The position numbers were made by a program, and so were the translations under genes. From Perca fluviatilis (taxonomy: Eukaryota; Chordata; Actinopteri; Perciformes; Percidae): a DNA stretch of 64,000 nt. Shown here in pieces: positions 1 to 50,290 of this stretch. Each line of letters starts with the position of its first letter. The stretch's first letter is position 1. The notes beneath the pieces are model-generated. The model searched no databases, was not told where the DNA came from, and saw only the letters and a list, made by a program, of their open reading frames with translations. The stretch lies in the NCBI RefSeq assembly GCF_010015445.1, contig NC_053112.1:34892998-34956997 (forward strand), in the 5' to 3' direction.

Positions 1-459
1 GCCAAATATTGCTCTCCAGATAAATTGAAAAGGTGATTCACATACTACAGCTCTTCGCCCTCCCATTGATGCCCAGCATGTCCATATCTACCCTATAATT
101 AAGGAGAAAACCCAGCTCCAATGAAATCTGAATTTTCACGATTCTATTGCTAAAGTGCCTGACATTGCACTGCCCCCAAATAGCCCCATACTGCTCCCTG
201 TTAAACGTAAAAGGTGATTTGGATACTACAGCTCCTCCCCTTTCCATTGATGCCCAGCATGTCCATATCTACCCTGGAATTAAGGAGAAAACCCAGCGCC
301 AATGAAATCTGGATTTTGACTATTCTATTGCTAAAGTGCCTGACTTTGCACTGCCCCCAAATGGCCAAATATTGCTCCACCTTAAATTTAAAAGGTTATT
401 TGCATACTAAAGCTCCTCCCCTTTCCATTGATGCCCAGCATGTCCATATCTATCCATAG
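1..459. repeat. Satellite-like tandem repeat, ~182-bp unit
   Basis: About two and a half copies of one unit lie head to tail. The phrases 'ttgatgcccagcatgtccat', 'attctattgctaaagtgcct' and 'gcactgcccccaaat' recur at a spacing of about 182 bases. The copies differ by scattered substitutions. A further degenerate piece of the unit lies at about 676-767, after an unrelated AT-rich stretch with several 'atcgtatcgtgacg'-like strings. The array probably continues to the left of the window. The open frames across it are by-products of the repeat and show no protein family. Confidence 0.8.
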
Positions 460-781
460 AGAAATGTATCATTTTAGATAAAACAGATGTTGACAAAGTT
501 TCCTTTTGGGGACATCATTTGAAATTGGGAAAAATGTGAAGTTGGAAAAAAGGTAATGAATTGCAATATATCGCAGAATATTGCAATATGTTTGAAATCG
601 CAATAATATCGTATCGTGACGTAAGTATCGTGACGATATCGTATCGTAAGGCCTCTGGTGATTACCACCCCTACCTCTAAATGGCCATATGGCTCAACAA
701 TTAATTTTAAACCTGATTCATATAATACAGGTCCTCAGCGACCCACTGATGCCCAGCATGTCCATATACACAAAAAGTAAC

Positions 782-1021
782 AAAACTGTCATATTGTACG
801 GTGAACCTTTTGAAGAATAATGTATATTAATTTTGTCTCATTGTAATGTTATATAGTTTAATCATCCCCCTCTGCATTTTTTTTAAATTGTTATTACCAC
901 TATTTTTTATTTATTTAAATACTTATTATTGTTTCTCTGGAGCATTATTTTGTACGTGTCTGAAATGTTATTTGAATGTATTTTTTTGCAATAAAGTTGT
1001 AAAAAAAAAAAAAAAAAAAAA
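782..1021 (+). repeat. Retroposed-looking 3' end with A21 tract
   Basis: An AT-rich stretch resembling a 3' UTR ends with AATAAA at 990-995, five more bases, then an uninterrupted run of 21 A (1001-1021). A genomic A run directly after a poly(A) signal is the usual mark of a reverse-transcribed mRNA or non-LTR element end. I do not recognise the parent and see no clear target-site duplication. Confidence 0.45.
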
Positions 1022-1381
1022 CGTCGACACGTAGCGTCCATGATTATTTATGTCACCTCCCAGTCAAAGCCATACGGTCTATGGTCAAAGCAAAGAACCC
1101 ATTCCACTCCGTCTGCACACAAACGGTAAGGTAGCCTACAGCCATTGTTTTCTGAGTACTATTGTATGACTTAGCTACGTATGCTCTCCTGCGCTGCTTT
1201 CCCAGTGCCAGTTTAGCTAGGTGCCTTTGTGTCAGCTTCGCACTGCGAACAGTTAGGAGGGTAGGAGAGAGCAGTGTGCTTCACTTTGTCCTAAATATTA
1301 TTCTGCCCAGTCAATGTCAACATCGTTGCCGTTAATTCCCTGTGCCCCTGTTGCAGGTCCTCTCTCTTTGTCTCTCTGAAA
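1022..1381 (+). promoter_or_regulatory. aldh9a1 upstream region and 5' leader
   Basis: This non-repetitive stretch directly precedes the first codon of aldh9a1 and should hold its promoter and leader. No TATA box stands out. A donor-like ACG/GTAAGG near 1123 and an acceptor-like 'cctgttgcag' ending near 1355 could bound a short intron in the 5' UTR; this is only a suggestion from the motifs. Confidence 0.4.
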
Positions 1382-8369
<6,988 letters not shown>

Positions 8370-8664
8370 ACTCCTCTCGCTAAGTTTATACTGCTGTGCC
8401 ACAACTGGGAATTCCCTTTACCTTGTAGTCATGTGCTATGCACCAGACAGTGGCGCAGGCGGGATTCAATTTCATAGCACTGGGTGAACGTGTTTCAGGA
8501 TGTTTGTTCTGTGTGAACAATCAACCAATGTCCATTGCATTGTATAACTTTGGATGCAGAGATCCATTTATTTAGTTATATAAACGTATGCTGTGATATC
8601 CCACTTATGGGTAAAGTTTTAACATTTAACCACTCAAAACAATGCAGAAGACACTAACTAAACA

Positions 8665-8670
8665 AATAAA
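8665..8670 (+). terminator. Poly(A) signal AATAAA of aldh9a1 (proximal)
   Basis: Exact AATAAA about 300 bases after the stop codon. Confidence 0.6.
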
Positions 8671-8913
8671 GTGCATTTATTTCTATTAGAAGTGTCACAA
8701 TGTCTCACAGAAGAAGAAACTATGCACGCACAGTGCTCAAATGAACACAAACCTTGGTGTCAAAGTAACTGCTTATTAAAGATGAAGACCACATGCTGGT
8801 GTTTGATGTGTGTACAACCAGGAGCCTTAAGTAGAAAATCTGTGTAGCGAACTGTGACTCAACACTAATCAGTCGCTGTCAGATGTTTATGCCAACTAAT
8901 GCCTTTTTATCCA

Positions 8914-8919
8914 AATAAA
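8914..8919 (+). terminator. Poly(A) signal AATAAA of aldh9a1 (distal)
   Basis: Exact AATAAA in 'ccaaataaaatg', followed by a TG/T-rich stretch as expected of a cleavage site. Confidence 0.5.
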
Positions 8920-9587
8920 ATGCTTTAGCTACACAGTCTCTCTTCCTGGTTGCTTCTGAATAAAATATGAATTAAGCTTGAAGATGAATTACTACCACTT
9001 CTTTAGTAACAACTGACAAAGAAATTAGTACTAAGCATGTGTAATGGTCAAATTTTTACAAATATCCAAAAGCTGATAATATCAACAATAATTGTTGATG
9101 TGTGACATTTCTGTACAATATTATTTCACCTGTTCTGTTGTAACTGATGCTTTGTGAACATGCAGATGTGCCATACCCAGGTCAGCTCATCAGTACTGAG
9201 CAAGTATTTCTTAGCATTTATTACCTGTCCTGATTTCTTTTTTTTTTTTTAAACCTTGTACTGTTTCATCAATCAACATTCATCTATGTATACATATATG
9301 ATGGTTAGTTGTAGCTGTATCTCAGTCTCCTCTAAAAAAAAACCTCTGCTGGTGTTGACCCATTGACTGGCAATAATGAAGACTCCCAAGAGCATTCACC
9401 TGATTTAGAAACCACAGTCCTGCCTGATATCAGTTCAACAGAAATGCACTTCAACGTACAACTAAAGACGAGAAAATTAGATATATTCCAGTACAAACCA
9501 CCTCTGCCTGTACGCAGATATACACTGACTACAGCACACTGGGAAAACAGACGGGATCAGATGGACAGAGAGACGGTCAACCTGGAC

Positions 9588-9627
9588 ATGGATCACCTGC
9601 TGTTGGTGTTGGTGCTGTTAAGCTCAG
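9588..9627 (+). other. Orphan signal-peptide-like first exon (candidate)
   Basis: An ATG in good context (ggacATGG) opens MDHLLLVLVLLSS, a short acidic/His start followed by a very hydrophobic run, then a CAG/GTAGGA donor in phase 1. That is the usual layout of the first exon of secreted or immunoglobulin-type genes. I could not find a matching downstream exon before col17a1, so it may be a relic, chance, or the start of a gene whose later exons I did not recognise. The frame is also open upstream to about 9363. Confidence 0.25.
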
Positions 9628-9796
9628 GTAGGACGCTGCTTTAAAGATGATGCATTATTATTCAAATGTTTGTTATGAATCTTTAAACCAGAGGACAAAC
9701 TGCTCACACACAAGCATCAAGTTTTTTATTCTATTCTTTTATTAGTCAATTATTAATTATTATTCAACATCCAATCAGTGTGTTTAAGAGAAGATA

Positions 9797-10130
9797 CAAC
9801 TAGAGCTGCACAATCTATCGTTTTTTTTTTTATCGTCATGGCAATATCACGTGGCACAATAAACATTTGGTGAAAGACACTCAGATTTTTTCGTGTTAGT
9901 TGAAAGAAAATATCAGTAGAAAGCTGCACTTTAAAATGTAACTGTCATTCTTTTTTAGTGGTGCCTTTTAAATTCAATTCAATGTTCAATTTGTTTAATA
10001 ATTCAATAAGCAAATTTGTTGTATTTTAGCAGAATACTGAAAGCAGCAGAACTGAGTACACTTTAGTATTTGTTTATTTATTGCAAGTAATTTTATCGCA
10101 TATTTTCCTCATATCCTGCAACCTTAGATA
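9797..10130. repeat. 'gctgcacaat...' MITE-like repeat, copy 1
   Basis: It shares 'cacaataaacat', 'gttgaaagaaaatatcag', 'gcactttaaaatgtaactgtca' and 'cgcatattttcctcat' with the copy at 56434-56762. The inverted ends (gctgcac / gtgcagc) are clearest in that second copy. Confidence 0.7.
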
Positions 10131-10215
10131 CAACTTTGTTGATCCCAAGGGAATTACTGCAGCAGTTGCAGTGCAAAGTGGGAAGAGTGCTATTATAAAG
10201 TAAAAAGTACAATAA
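10127..10215. repeat. Non-LTR retroelement 3' tail fragment
   Basis: The 'actttgttgatcccaaggga' type of sequence resembles a common fish LINE/SINE tail. A similar piece is at 45655-45735 ('tactttattaatccctcagg'). Confidence 0.5.
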
Positions 10216-11107
10216 CAATGCCAATATCTAATAATATTATACCTTTGCTACATTGCCCTGCGGAGCTCTATAATACAGCAGCAATAAACGCCATGTATTT
10301 CCTTTATAGAGCAAACATGAGAAAATGGCTCCATCTAGTGGAAAATAGTAAATAAATACAGTTTTGTAGACAGGATTGTAGACTGAAAGCCTGATATAAT
10401 AGAATGCATGATTTTATGCTGTAATGGGTGTGGGATCATAAGTTATGGTTTTAATGGGACATTTCTGTCCTTTATGCTACAGTAGGTAACTATACTAGGC
10501 TCTCACTATATCCTAACAATAGCACATGATACAGATAATCTGTGAACAAATCTTGTTCCTCTGCCTCCTCCTGGTGCTCCCAATGGCATAGAGTTCAACA
10601 GTGTGGTTCTAGAAGTAAAAATCCTATTCATTCGAGATTGTGAAACAAAGGTGTATGCCCCTGCTGAAGCCACAAATCAAAATTAATTCAACCTTGTTTT
10701 AAGAAAAACATGTTTTATTGGCGATATCATGAAGAACTACCTACAATCCTTACGGTAACAGCGACGTCTCTGATTGGTGGAGCTCGCTGTTACCATTGAA
10801 ATCTATGATCGTTTGTACCTTTGCCGTTTTCAAAATGTTCTTTTGCGCTGAATCAAATGTTTCATGGTCATGATTCATCTTGTAGCTGGTTGGTTTAGTT
10901 TCTTTACAATCTTTATATAAGCATTTTCTGAAACGTCAATAGAGATATTGACTGTGGAAAATCACTTCAGGAACCAGAGGCGTTCAAAAAGTGGGCAGTC
11001 ACTGTTGAGCTCTACAGTATTTGAAAGTTTCCACTTGAAACAACCAAACAGAGCTGAGGAGTCTCTAACAGAGTGTCAATGACTGCTCGGGAACTGTGGT
11101 TAAACCA

Positions 11108-11400
11108 TAGACTGTAAAAAATGACATAACATTATAATAACATTAGTGACGTAACCCAGTAGTTTGTGGACTGACGTTTTGAGGCCGGCAGTTTGCATTT
11201 TCTCCGTCGCCATCTTGGTATTTTGAAGGGGCCATATTTGGACAAGAGGGCGAAGCTTGGGAGGATGATGTGGCTAAGCCAGTGTCTTCTTCGCTGTTTT
11301 GGTTTAGGAGCAGCTAAACCAGAACCAGATGCTTCATGGAGACAAAGTCAGACATCTAAGATGCATCCAAACTCCCTTTCACCATATTCACATTTTAACA
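11108..11400. repeat. Interspersed repeat ('catagactgt...gccatcttggtatttt')
   Basis: The 'aaccatagactgtaaaaaatgac' start and 'ccgtcgccatcttggtatttt' block resemble a widespread fish repeat, from memory. No second copy was noticed in this window. Confidence 0.4.
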
Positions 11401-11420
11401 GCTGTTGACTAAAACCTGTG

Positions 11421-11468
11421 AGCTCATATAGCTCATATAGCTCATATAGCTCATATAGCTCATATAGC
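11421..11468. repeat. 9-bp tandem repeat (AGCTCATAT)n
   Basis: Five near-perfect copies of agctcatat in the spacer. Confidence 0.9.
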
Positions 11469-12596
11469 GTAGAACTGCGGCATAGGCAATACCAGCTCAA
11501 CATTCTGCTCTTTTTCATACACTTCCTCCTCTAGTTGTCCTAACTATGAGTTATTAAGTCCTAATGATGAGATATTAAGTCTTAATTATGAGATGTTATA
11601 ATAATATCCCCTTTATTTGTGCAGGAAGGTCCAGTTAAGAGCAATCTCTCATTTCCAATGACGCCCTGAATACATGCCATATGAAATTGCAATACATATC
11701 AAATTACTGAAAATATAGTAATTAATATGCAATATACAGTTGCAATACACCGTACACACATAAAACAATTACAGAATGTTATACAACTCAAAGTGCACAT
11801 GAACATTCACTCATGAAGAAGACATTTAATGTGATTAAATGGAATAAGGCTGTTCAATTTCATTGGAATCTGCAGGTTATTCCATTTATAGGGAGCATAA
11901 TACTATTAACTATTACAATAACTATTACATTCTAATTATGAGATATTGAGTCATAATTGAGTTCTAATGGTTAGAGATTAATTATGACATATTAAGTCCT
12001 AATTATGAGACATTAAGTCCTAATTATGAGATTATAAATCCCAATTATGAGATTTTAAGTCATATTAAGTCCTATTTATGAGATATTGTAAAGATCCAAT
12101 GAGGATAAGTGCAGTCACGGTTTTGGTGGGTGTGTTGTGCCAAGCTCAGTGTGCGAGTCAGGCCTCACCGCCGCTGTAAAGCTCAAAGCATGTAAACAAA
12201 GTCATCACATTCCCAACACAACACCACAACTCACCCTTCTTTAAGAAATACATTTGGTGGATCCAACTCTCAATTGTGTCAATGTCTTGACACATAGTTT
12301 GCTCATGTCTGCTGCCTTTTACTGCTCTTATGTAGATACACAGTGAGGAATCGGCTACTGAATCCTGATCCGCACCACATTTCCTAAAACAAGTTAGACA
12401 GAAATGAGCCACTGTTTTGTCCATGCTTTAAAAAGGAGAGCATTTCACTTTTCATCTCCAATAGTATTCAGTATTGTTCAGGTCACATTCCTTTCATTTT
12501 TATCACTCACAAAGCCCTATTTTAGTCTTCACAGCAAAGCATGTCATTATAAAAACAAGCCAAAGTAATTAGTTTACAATTACTTTTACTACCTTA

Positions 12597-12872
12597 ATGC
12601 CCCATGATTTTGAGCCCTGGGCTATTTTTCCTGTACCGTCTAAACAGGGTGCCTGTCCTGGGCTGAATAACTTGTCGACTGACGCTATGAGTCAGACAAA
12701 GCTAATGCATAAACTCTCCAAGCACATGCAAGTCCCTGGCACTGCACAGCGTAGTCCTTCAGTAGCTGGACTTGACACCTACACTGCAATGTGGTGAACA
12801 GGATAGACTGATCAAGTGTTTGCTGCTGGGAGACATAAGAGAGGGATTATTTCTGAACAAATGTGCTAAAAG
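12597..12872 (+). promoter_or_regulatory. col17a1: Probable col17a1 promoter and 5' non-coding exon
   Basis: A non-repetitive stretch ends in the near-ideal donor AAAAG/GTAAGT (exon end 12872). The first coding exon starts at an acceptor at 15319/15320, so a 5' UTR exon ending here would fit. A perfect AP-1 site TGAGTCA lies at 12688-12694, in keeping with keratinocyte expression of collagen XVII. The transcription start is not determinable by eye. Confidence 0.45.
12688..12694 (+). promoter_or_regulatory. AP-1 consensus site TGAGTCA
   Basis: Exact TGAGTCA about 180 bases upstream of the donor of the putative 5' exon of col17a1. Functional status is inferred only from position and consensus. 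Confidence 0.35.
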
Positions 12873-15319
12873 GTAAGTGTTTTTCTTTTTTTAATTGAGG
12901 ATGGAGATGTTTTGGAAAATCACAAAGAATGTAAAAGCTGTGATGCATGTATAAATTAAGATTGAACTATGGTTTTAGGTGGTTGCTACTTGACCATAAT
13001 AATGAATCATAGTAGGCGCAATAGTTGCAGACGTTATTGACCCAACTGATATACAATATCAAGCATTAAAAGGTAGTATACATTACAAGTACTAGACACA
13101 AGTAATGAGTGAGGAGATAAGGAAGTTGCAGTGTATGATTAAATGCAAAAATTGCACTTGAACAAAAAAATGCAATTCAGGGAATGGAATTGGGTTGTAG
13201 GTAAAGTGTCTACAGACAGCAGTGTCAGCAGCATTAAATGCAGTTATTGCCAAAGGTCGAAGATTTAACCAGTTATGGAAGAAGTATTCAGATCCTTTAC
13301 TTAAGGAAAAGTACTAATGCCACACTATAAAAATACTGCATTGAAAATAGGGATGTAAGAGTGTCATGCCAATGTTTAGTGTGATATGTAAATGTAGAAA
13401 CATAGCCAATATGTTGTCCTATTCATCTACCAGATACTCTCTTTTCATTGTTTTACACCTGCAGTGACTTCATGTGGGTGCAGGCTGTGTTGGTGGTTTG
13501 GGGCTTGTAATGTACAGTACATGCCATGGCATTGCTGTGGGGCTTCACCTGCCCTTTTAAAGCCAAATACCCAGACTCCCCTGTCAGATCAAGATAATCT
13601 TTCCATAAAGACCAGTTACCTGAGGCAAATTTCAGCTGTCAATGGAAAAGCTATCTCTAACAACTCAACTTTCTTAATCTCTCAAAAAGGCCTATATTGT
13701 AGCTGCATTTTGCAGTGTCTGGATCCAAAAATGTAACTTAAGATAATTAGATAATATTTGAACACTTACTTACAAATCATGAAGTTAAGAGGGCTTCACA
13801 TTTGAATGGTAAAATACCTGTGGAATCAAACGCAAACAATTGATTAGCTTACAAAAAGGCCATGTTTATATGTTCAGTTTTGCTTTAAAGGTGCGACAGG
13901 CCAACCTCGTTCACATTAAACAGGGTTGGCCTGGAGAGCCCAACAGAACCATGTTTAACCGTTAGTTGTCCCAAATGCTGTCACAGTCAGTGAGTGTAAA
14001 GGCGCTGACACACCAACCCGATTATCGGCCGTCGGACAGTCTGGCGAGGTCGGTGGCTCGAGTCTGTTTGGTGTGTTCCGTGCCGTCGTCAGTCGGAGGA
14101 GGAGCTGTCTGCAACCATTTTGGCCGATTTGACTTGTTGGCCGATTTGACTTGTTGAGTCCGACTGCCAGTGTCTAAAGGTCTAAAATATCATTCATCGT
14201 CTTAAAAAGGTCTTAAAAGTCTTACATTTTACTTGGTGAAAACTGCAGGGAACTCAGTTCTTGTAAAACATAAGGCAGATCAGTTGACTTTATAAATTCT
14301 ATGTTATTGTTTCCAAATTATATCCCCATAATTCATTAACATAAAAGACCCGCCGTGTTGCTCTTACACTCATTATAAGTGACAGCAGTGTTATATATTT
14401 TGCACATTTAACACATTTTGGTAATTCTCACTTATTTCAGAAAGTAGAAATCCTGATCAAATAAATTTCCCATGTCAGATGCCTCTGCTGTGACTATACA
14501 TGCCTTCAGTAATACGTTATACTTTGAGTCCATCCATGTGCCTGCTAGCCAAAAATTTTATGTTGTTTCCTAAAGCTATGACTGAAACCTTATACCCGTT
14601 TCAGATGAGGTTCTGTAGTGATCTGCCTTTATACTGGAGGTCCCTTTGTAAGGAAAAGACACATTCATCAAGTAAGCATAGAGCTACGCCCTGTCTATAC
14701 ATCTTCAGTTGAAACCTTTAAATCAGTGGCATGTTGGATTCTAAAGAGCCCTTTTCCACAAAGAAAAAGAAATATGATCATACAAAATGAAATAATTTGA
14801 AGGACTGTATGCGCAAATCCTGCCTTAGGGTATAGTAACTTTCCAGTTCAATGTTATGAAAATCTACTTTTTCACAGTTTTGGTCTTTCACATTTCACAG
14901 TGTAACAGTCTTTTCCTCAATAGTATAAAAAACAGTGTATGTTAAGGCTGTACAATTAATCAAGGATTTTAATCGCAATTACGATTTCGGCTCCTAATGA
15001 CCACAAAAACAGAATAATCGAGGAAATTTTGCACAATACATTTTGCAAGTGAACTCTTATTTTGTCTTTTGTTCTGAATGAAAATAAATGTTCAAATGGG
15101 AAAAGTATTCAGGGACATTTCACAGTTCAAGGTGTTTTCACTGTTGATTTGTTTAACTGTTTCACTGTTTTGTAAGTTCAACAAGTGCAACATATTTACA
15201 AAAGTCAACGAGTAATCGTGTTGAATAATCGCAATTTCAATATTAACCAAAAGATTTTCTATTTTCTATTTTTCCATAATCAAGCATCCCTAGTGTGTGT
15301 TTTGTTGTTGTTGCAACAG
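12873..15319 (+). other. Inferred first intron of col17a1, repeat-rich
   Basis: No convincing coding exon. It holds a fragment of the 'cagatcctttacttaag' repeat (about 13270-13340; see 20945-21437), an incomplete repeat beginning 'gcgctgacacaccaacccga' (about 14000-14160), and the 14943-15293 repeat. An open frame at 13464-13736 shows no family. Confidence 0.4.
14943..15293. repeat. Interspersed repeat, second copy of the 4466-4760 family
   Basis: It starts 'aaggctgtacaattaatcaa' and ends 'tttccataatcaagcatccctag'. It shares ordered blocks with 4466-4760 and ends about 25 bases before the acceptor of the first col17a1 coding exon. Confidence 0.65.
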
Positions 15320-15329
15320 CTTGCTTTGG

Positions 15330-47552
<32,223 letters not shown>

Positions 47553-48020
47553 GAGTCAAGTTACTGAATATATGGAACTTTAAGTGAAATCCCGTTTTAG
47601 GCGGAGTTTGGTTTGTATAACTGTGGTGAATGTACTAAAAAGATATCTGTATCTGTTTTTAGGAATGATTTGTGATTGTATTTTTATATTTCTGAATACC
47701 TACCGTGCTAAATTGTCTTTGTGAATCAGGGATTATGTATAGCTTTCAATGAGCTTATTTGTTACACTGTATTTGGGGGTGGAATTCAGAGGGGTGATAT
47801 CTTTTACTTTGTGGGATTGAATGAAGAGTTCTCTTACAGGGTTTCCCCCAGTGATAGTTCTTTAGCCTGGTGGCAAGCGTCTTTTTACGAAGAGGGCCCG
47901 GCCGGGGCCAGTCATAGATTGATGGCAGCATTAATGTAGAGCCACATAGTTTCTGTGATAACAGAATCCAGGATGGAATCGCAAAATTGAGAATTTAAAT
48001 AAACTATAAGCCAGATTCCA
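47553..48020 (+). other. col17a1: col17a1 3' UTR
   Basis: About 0.45 kb from the TAA to just past the poly(A) signal AATAAA at 47998-48003. No other coding potential is seen. Confidence 0.65.
47998..48003 (+). terminator. Poly(A) signal AATAAA of col17a1
   Basis: Exact AATAAA in 'atttaaataaactataag', about 445 bases after the stop. Confidence 0.65.
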
Positions 48021-48245
48021 TAGGGCCCTACATTAGGTCAGTGCTGAAAACGAACTGGGGGACTCTTTTTTTTCTTTTTTATTCTTGTGGGCATTTTCAA
48101 ATTAGAGCATGTTTTATAACTTTTATAACTAAGATGTTTTTTTTTATTATACAATTGTTTATGGAAGCTTTAACCTTTTCATCACTGTCACATAATTACA
48201 AGTGTATTACTTGGTAAAAAGACTAAAACAACTGTAGGACAGAAG

Positions 48246-48251
48246 TTTATT
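48246..48251 (-). terminator. Distal poly(A) signal AATAAA of slk
   Basis: TTTATT on the plus strand reads AATAAA on the minus strand. It would end a 3' UTR of about 2 kb. Other candidates on the same strand are at 48301-48306 and 49259-49264. Confidence 0.45.
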
Positions 48252-50182
48252 TACAGCAAAATGAAAATCTACATTACACAGGTATTCTAACAACTATACA
48301 TTTATTTTGAAAAATGCATAATGATTTTGATATGGATATAATTGTTATCAGTCAACATTCAGAATTGAATCAATTTGCTTTTTTAAATTTTTGTAGAATC
48401 TAACTGACCAACAGAACAAGAACTAACAGATTGGACTTTGGAATTCTATTTCTGTACGCTGCAAACCTCCACTGAGTAAATGAGCTCTAGTACGGGCGCT
48501 GCAGTGTTTTTTTTTTTTATATAAATAGCTAGCTGAGAAAGTTTTGTAAAATGTGCACAGCACTCCATTGCAATTTTTTTACATAAAAGTTCAGTTATTA
48601 AATACCTTTGACTAACCGTAACTCTCAATAGCCAATCAAAGAAAATGAGATGATAAAATGAACCAATCACGAGTCAAGATGGCCTAAACCAGTCAAATCC
48701 ATCTTGTTTTTTTTACAACTGCATCAAATACCAGATAGCTTTGACATCATTGACAATACATCAGCCCACATAAAACTAAATGCTAAGAGCTCATGTTCCG
48801 TTTCTTTCTTTGAATACAGATGCAATCATTGGGAAATAGTTCATTTGCTTCACACGGTCATCAAAACATTTAAGTTGGTAAACTGGCACAACACCTAGAG
48901 TCTGAACAAAATATTTAAAGATATCGGGTAGACAGTATATAGATACAGCTGTTCTCAAGTATTAAGGCTATTAGCTAGCACGACAACAAATCAGTATTTC
49001 ATTTAAAAGAAGAAACGCCACGCAGGCCCATCCACGATACACCTGGTAGCAAACGAGGAGGCATGTGAAGAAAAACCAAAGCAAATACAAAGGATGCATC
49101 ATCAGGTGTCACTGCAGATTCAGTTATTGTTTGTTTAAATGGACTGGAAGCTGCTTGTAGGTTGAATTTGCTTCTTCAGTTTCCCCTGACACTGGATCTA
49201 GAAACTTACAAAAAGGTTATATCATTTCCAGAATCATCATCAATGAAAAATTGCATTCTTTATTCATCCCTGAATACCTCTCCTATAGATCGTTTCTTGC
49301 TCGACAATAATAAAGTGGTGTTACCTAAAAAAAATAAAACCCCGGTCCAAAAAACGGCTACACCAATGCTTGTTGGACAGTCTTTTGTTTCTGTCACCGT
49401 TGTGAATTCCTTAGTGTCCAATCAACGGTGACCCTTTGTCTCTGTACGGAAACACCATCTCTACCGTATGCAACGCAAGGAAGGCATTCTGAAGAAAAAA
49501 ACCCTGAAAGAAGGAATCATTTCTGCTGAGTTCCTGAAATCATGCATTATTTAACCTCTTATCCATCACACGCTACAATTCTAACACAGAGTTATGCAAT
49601 TTAATACAAACTATACTGTATCACCATTCCTTCAACACGAGTGATATTAGAAGTGTGCTCCGTCTCCTTCATCAGAAATACATTCTACTGTACGATCAAC
49701 TATAAACAATAAGGCTGCTATTTCATATCTAACCAAATGAAACCATCAACGGCATTTTTAAGTGGTGTAACGATGCTATTTCCTCCTTTAGTGCAAATGT
49801 CTAAATGAGAGAAAAACTGAGCAGCAAATACTTCACAAAAATTGCTTGGATTTAAAAGCCAAACAGATCAAATTCTACAGGCACTGGATTCTTTATAAAA
49901 AAACAATTCAAATCACAAAAAGAAGGTTGGGCAAAGAGAGATACTTCACTTTAATGGTTTTGTGGTGAGGGCCGAAACACCGAATCTAAAAATCTCCTTC
50001 ATAGTTCTCCTTCGAAACACCTGCAACGGTGTGGAAATATGATAAAATGAGCAAAAATGAGGGCGTCTGCAGAGCAGAGCTGCAGACTGAGGAACATGGT
50101 CCAGAAACGGAAATGCTTCGTACACCCTCCAACAGTTCTCAGAGGATGAGAGCAAGGCAGCACAGGCTCGGTCGTCACTGTC

Positions 50183-50188
50183 GGTGTG

Positions 50189-50219
<31 letters not shown>

Positions 50220-50220
50220 C
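50183..50220. repeat. (TG)n microsatellite in the slk 3' UTR
   Basis: Near-perfect TG run on the plus strand, so CA in the slk mRNA, starting about 70 nt after the stop codon. Confidence 0.9.
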
Positions 50221-50290
50221 CTAATGTCCCGTGTGCACTGTGTATATGTCAAGTGTGTGTAATGTCTGTGCGTGTGTACGTAGGTTTCAA

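Larger units (their letters stand above)
8370..8930 (+). other. aldh9a1: aldh9a1 3' UTR
   Basis: Non-coding stretch after the TAA. Poly(A) signals AATAAA occur at 8665-8670 and 8914-8919; either could end the transcript, giving 3' UTRs of about 0.3 or 0.56 kb. Further AATAAA-like strings follow near 8958. Confidence 0.65.
8931..12590. other. Spacer between aldh9a1 and col17a1, repeat-rich
   Basis: No recognisable protein gene. It holds an orphan signal-peptide-like exon (9588-9627), repeats at 9797-10130, 10127-10215 and 11108-11400, a 9-bp tandem repeat (11421-11468) and a loose 'taattatgagatattaagtc' reiteration (about 11545-12085, interrupted). An 88-codon minus-strand frame at 12158-12424 has no recognisable family. 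Confidence 0.6.
48225..50290 (-). other. slk: slk 3' UTR (inferred)
   Basis: About 2 kb of AT-rich sequence lies between the slk stop and its most distal plausible poly(A) signal. It holds no recognised repeat except a CA/TG microsatellite at 50183-50220. No second gene is seen. Confidence 0.55.

Noticed and set aside
12158..12424. 88-codon minus-strand frame
   Set aside because: No recognisable domain, splice context or family resemblance; length is compatible with chance in AT-rich spacer.
13464..13736. Open frame after an acceptor-like 'cacctgcag' in phase with the 9588-9627 exon
   Set aside because: No donor or family resemblance. Being open after an acceptor-like site was not enough to call an exon.
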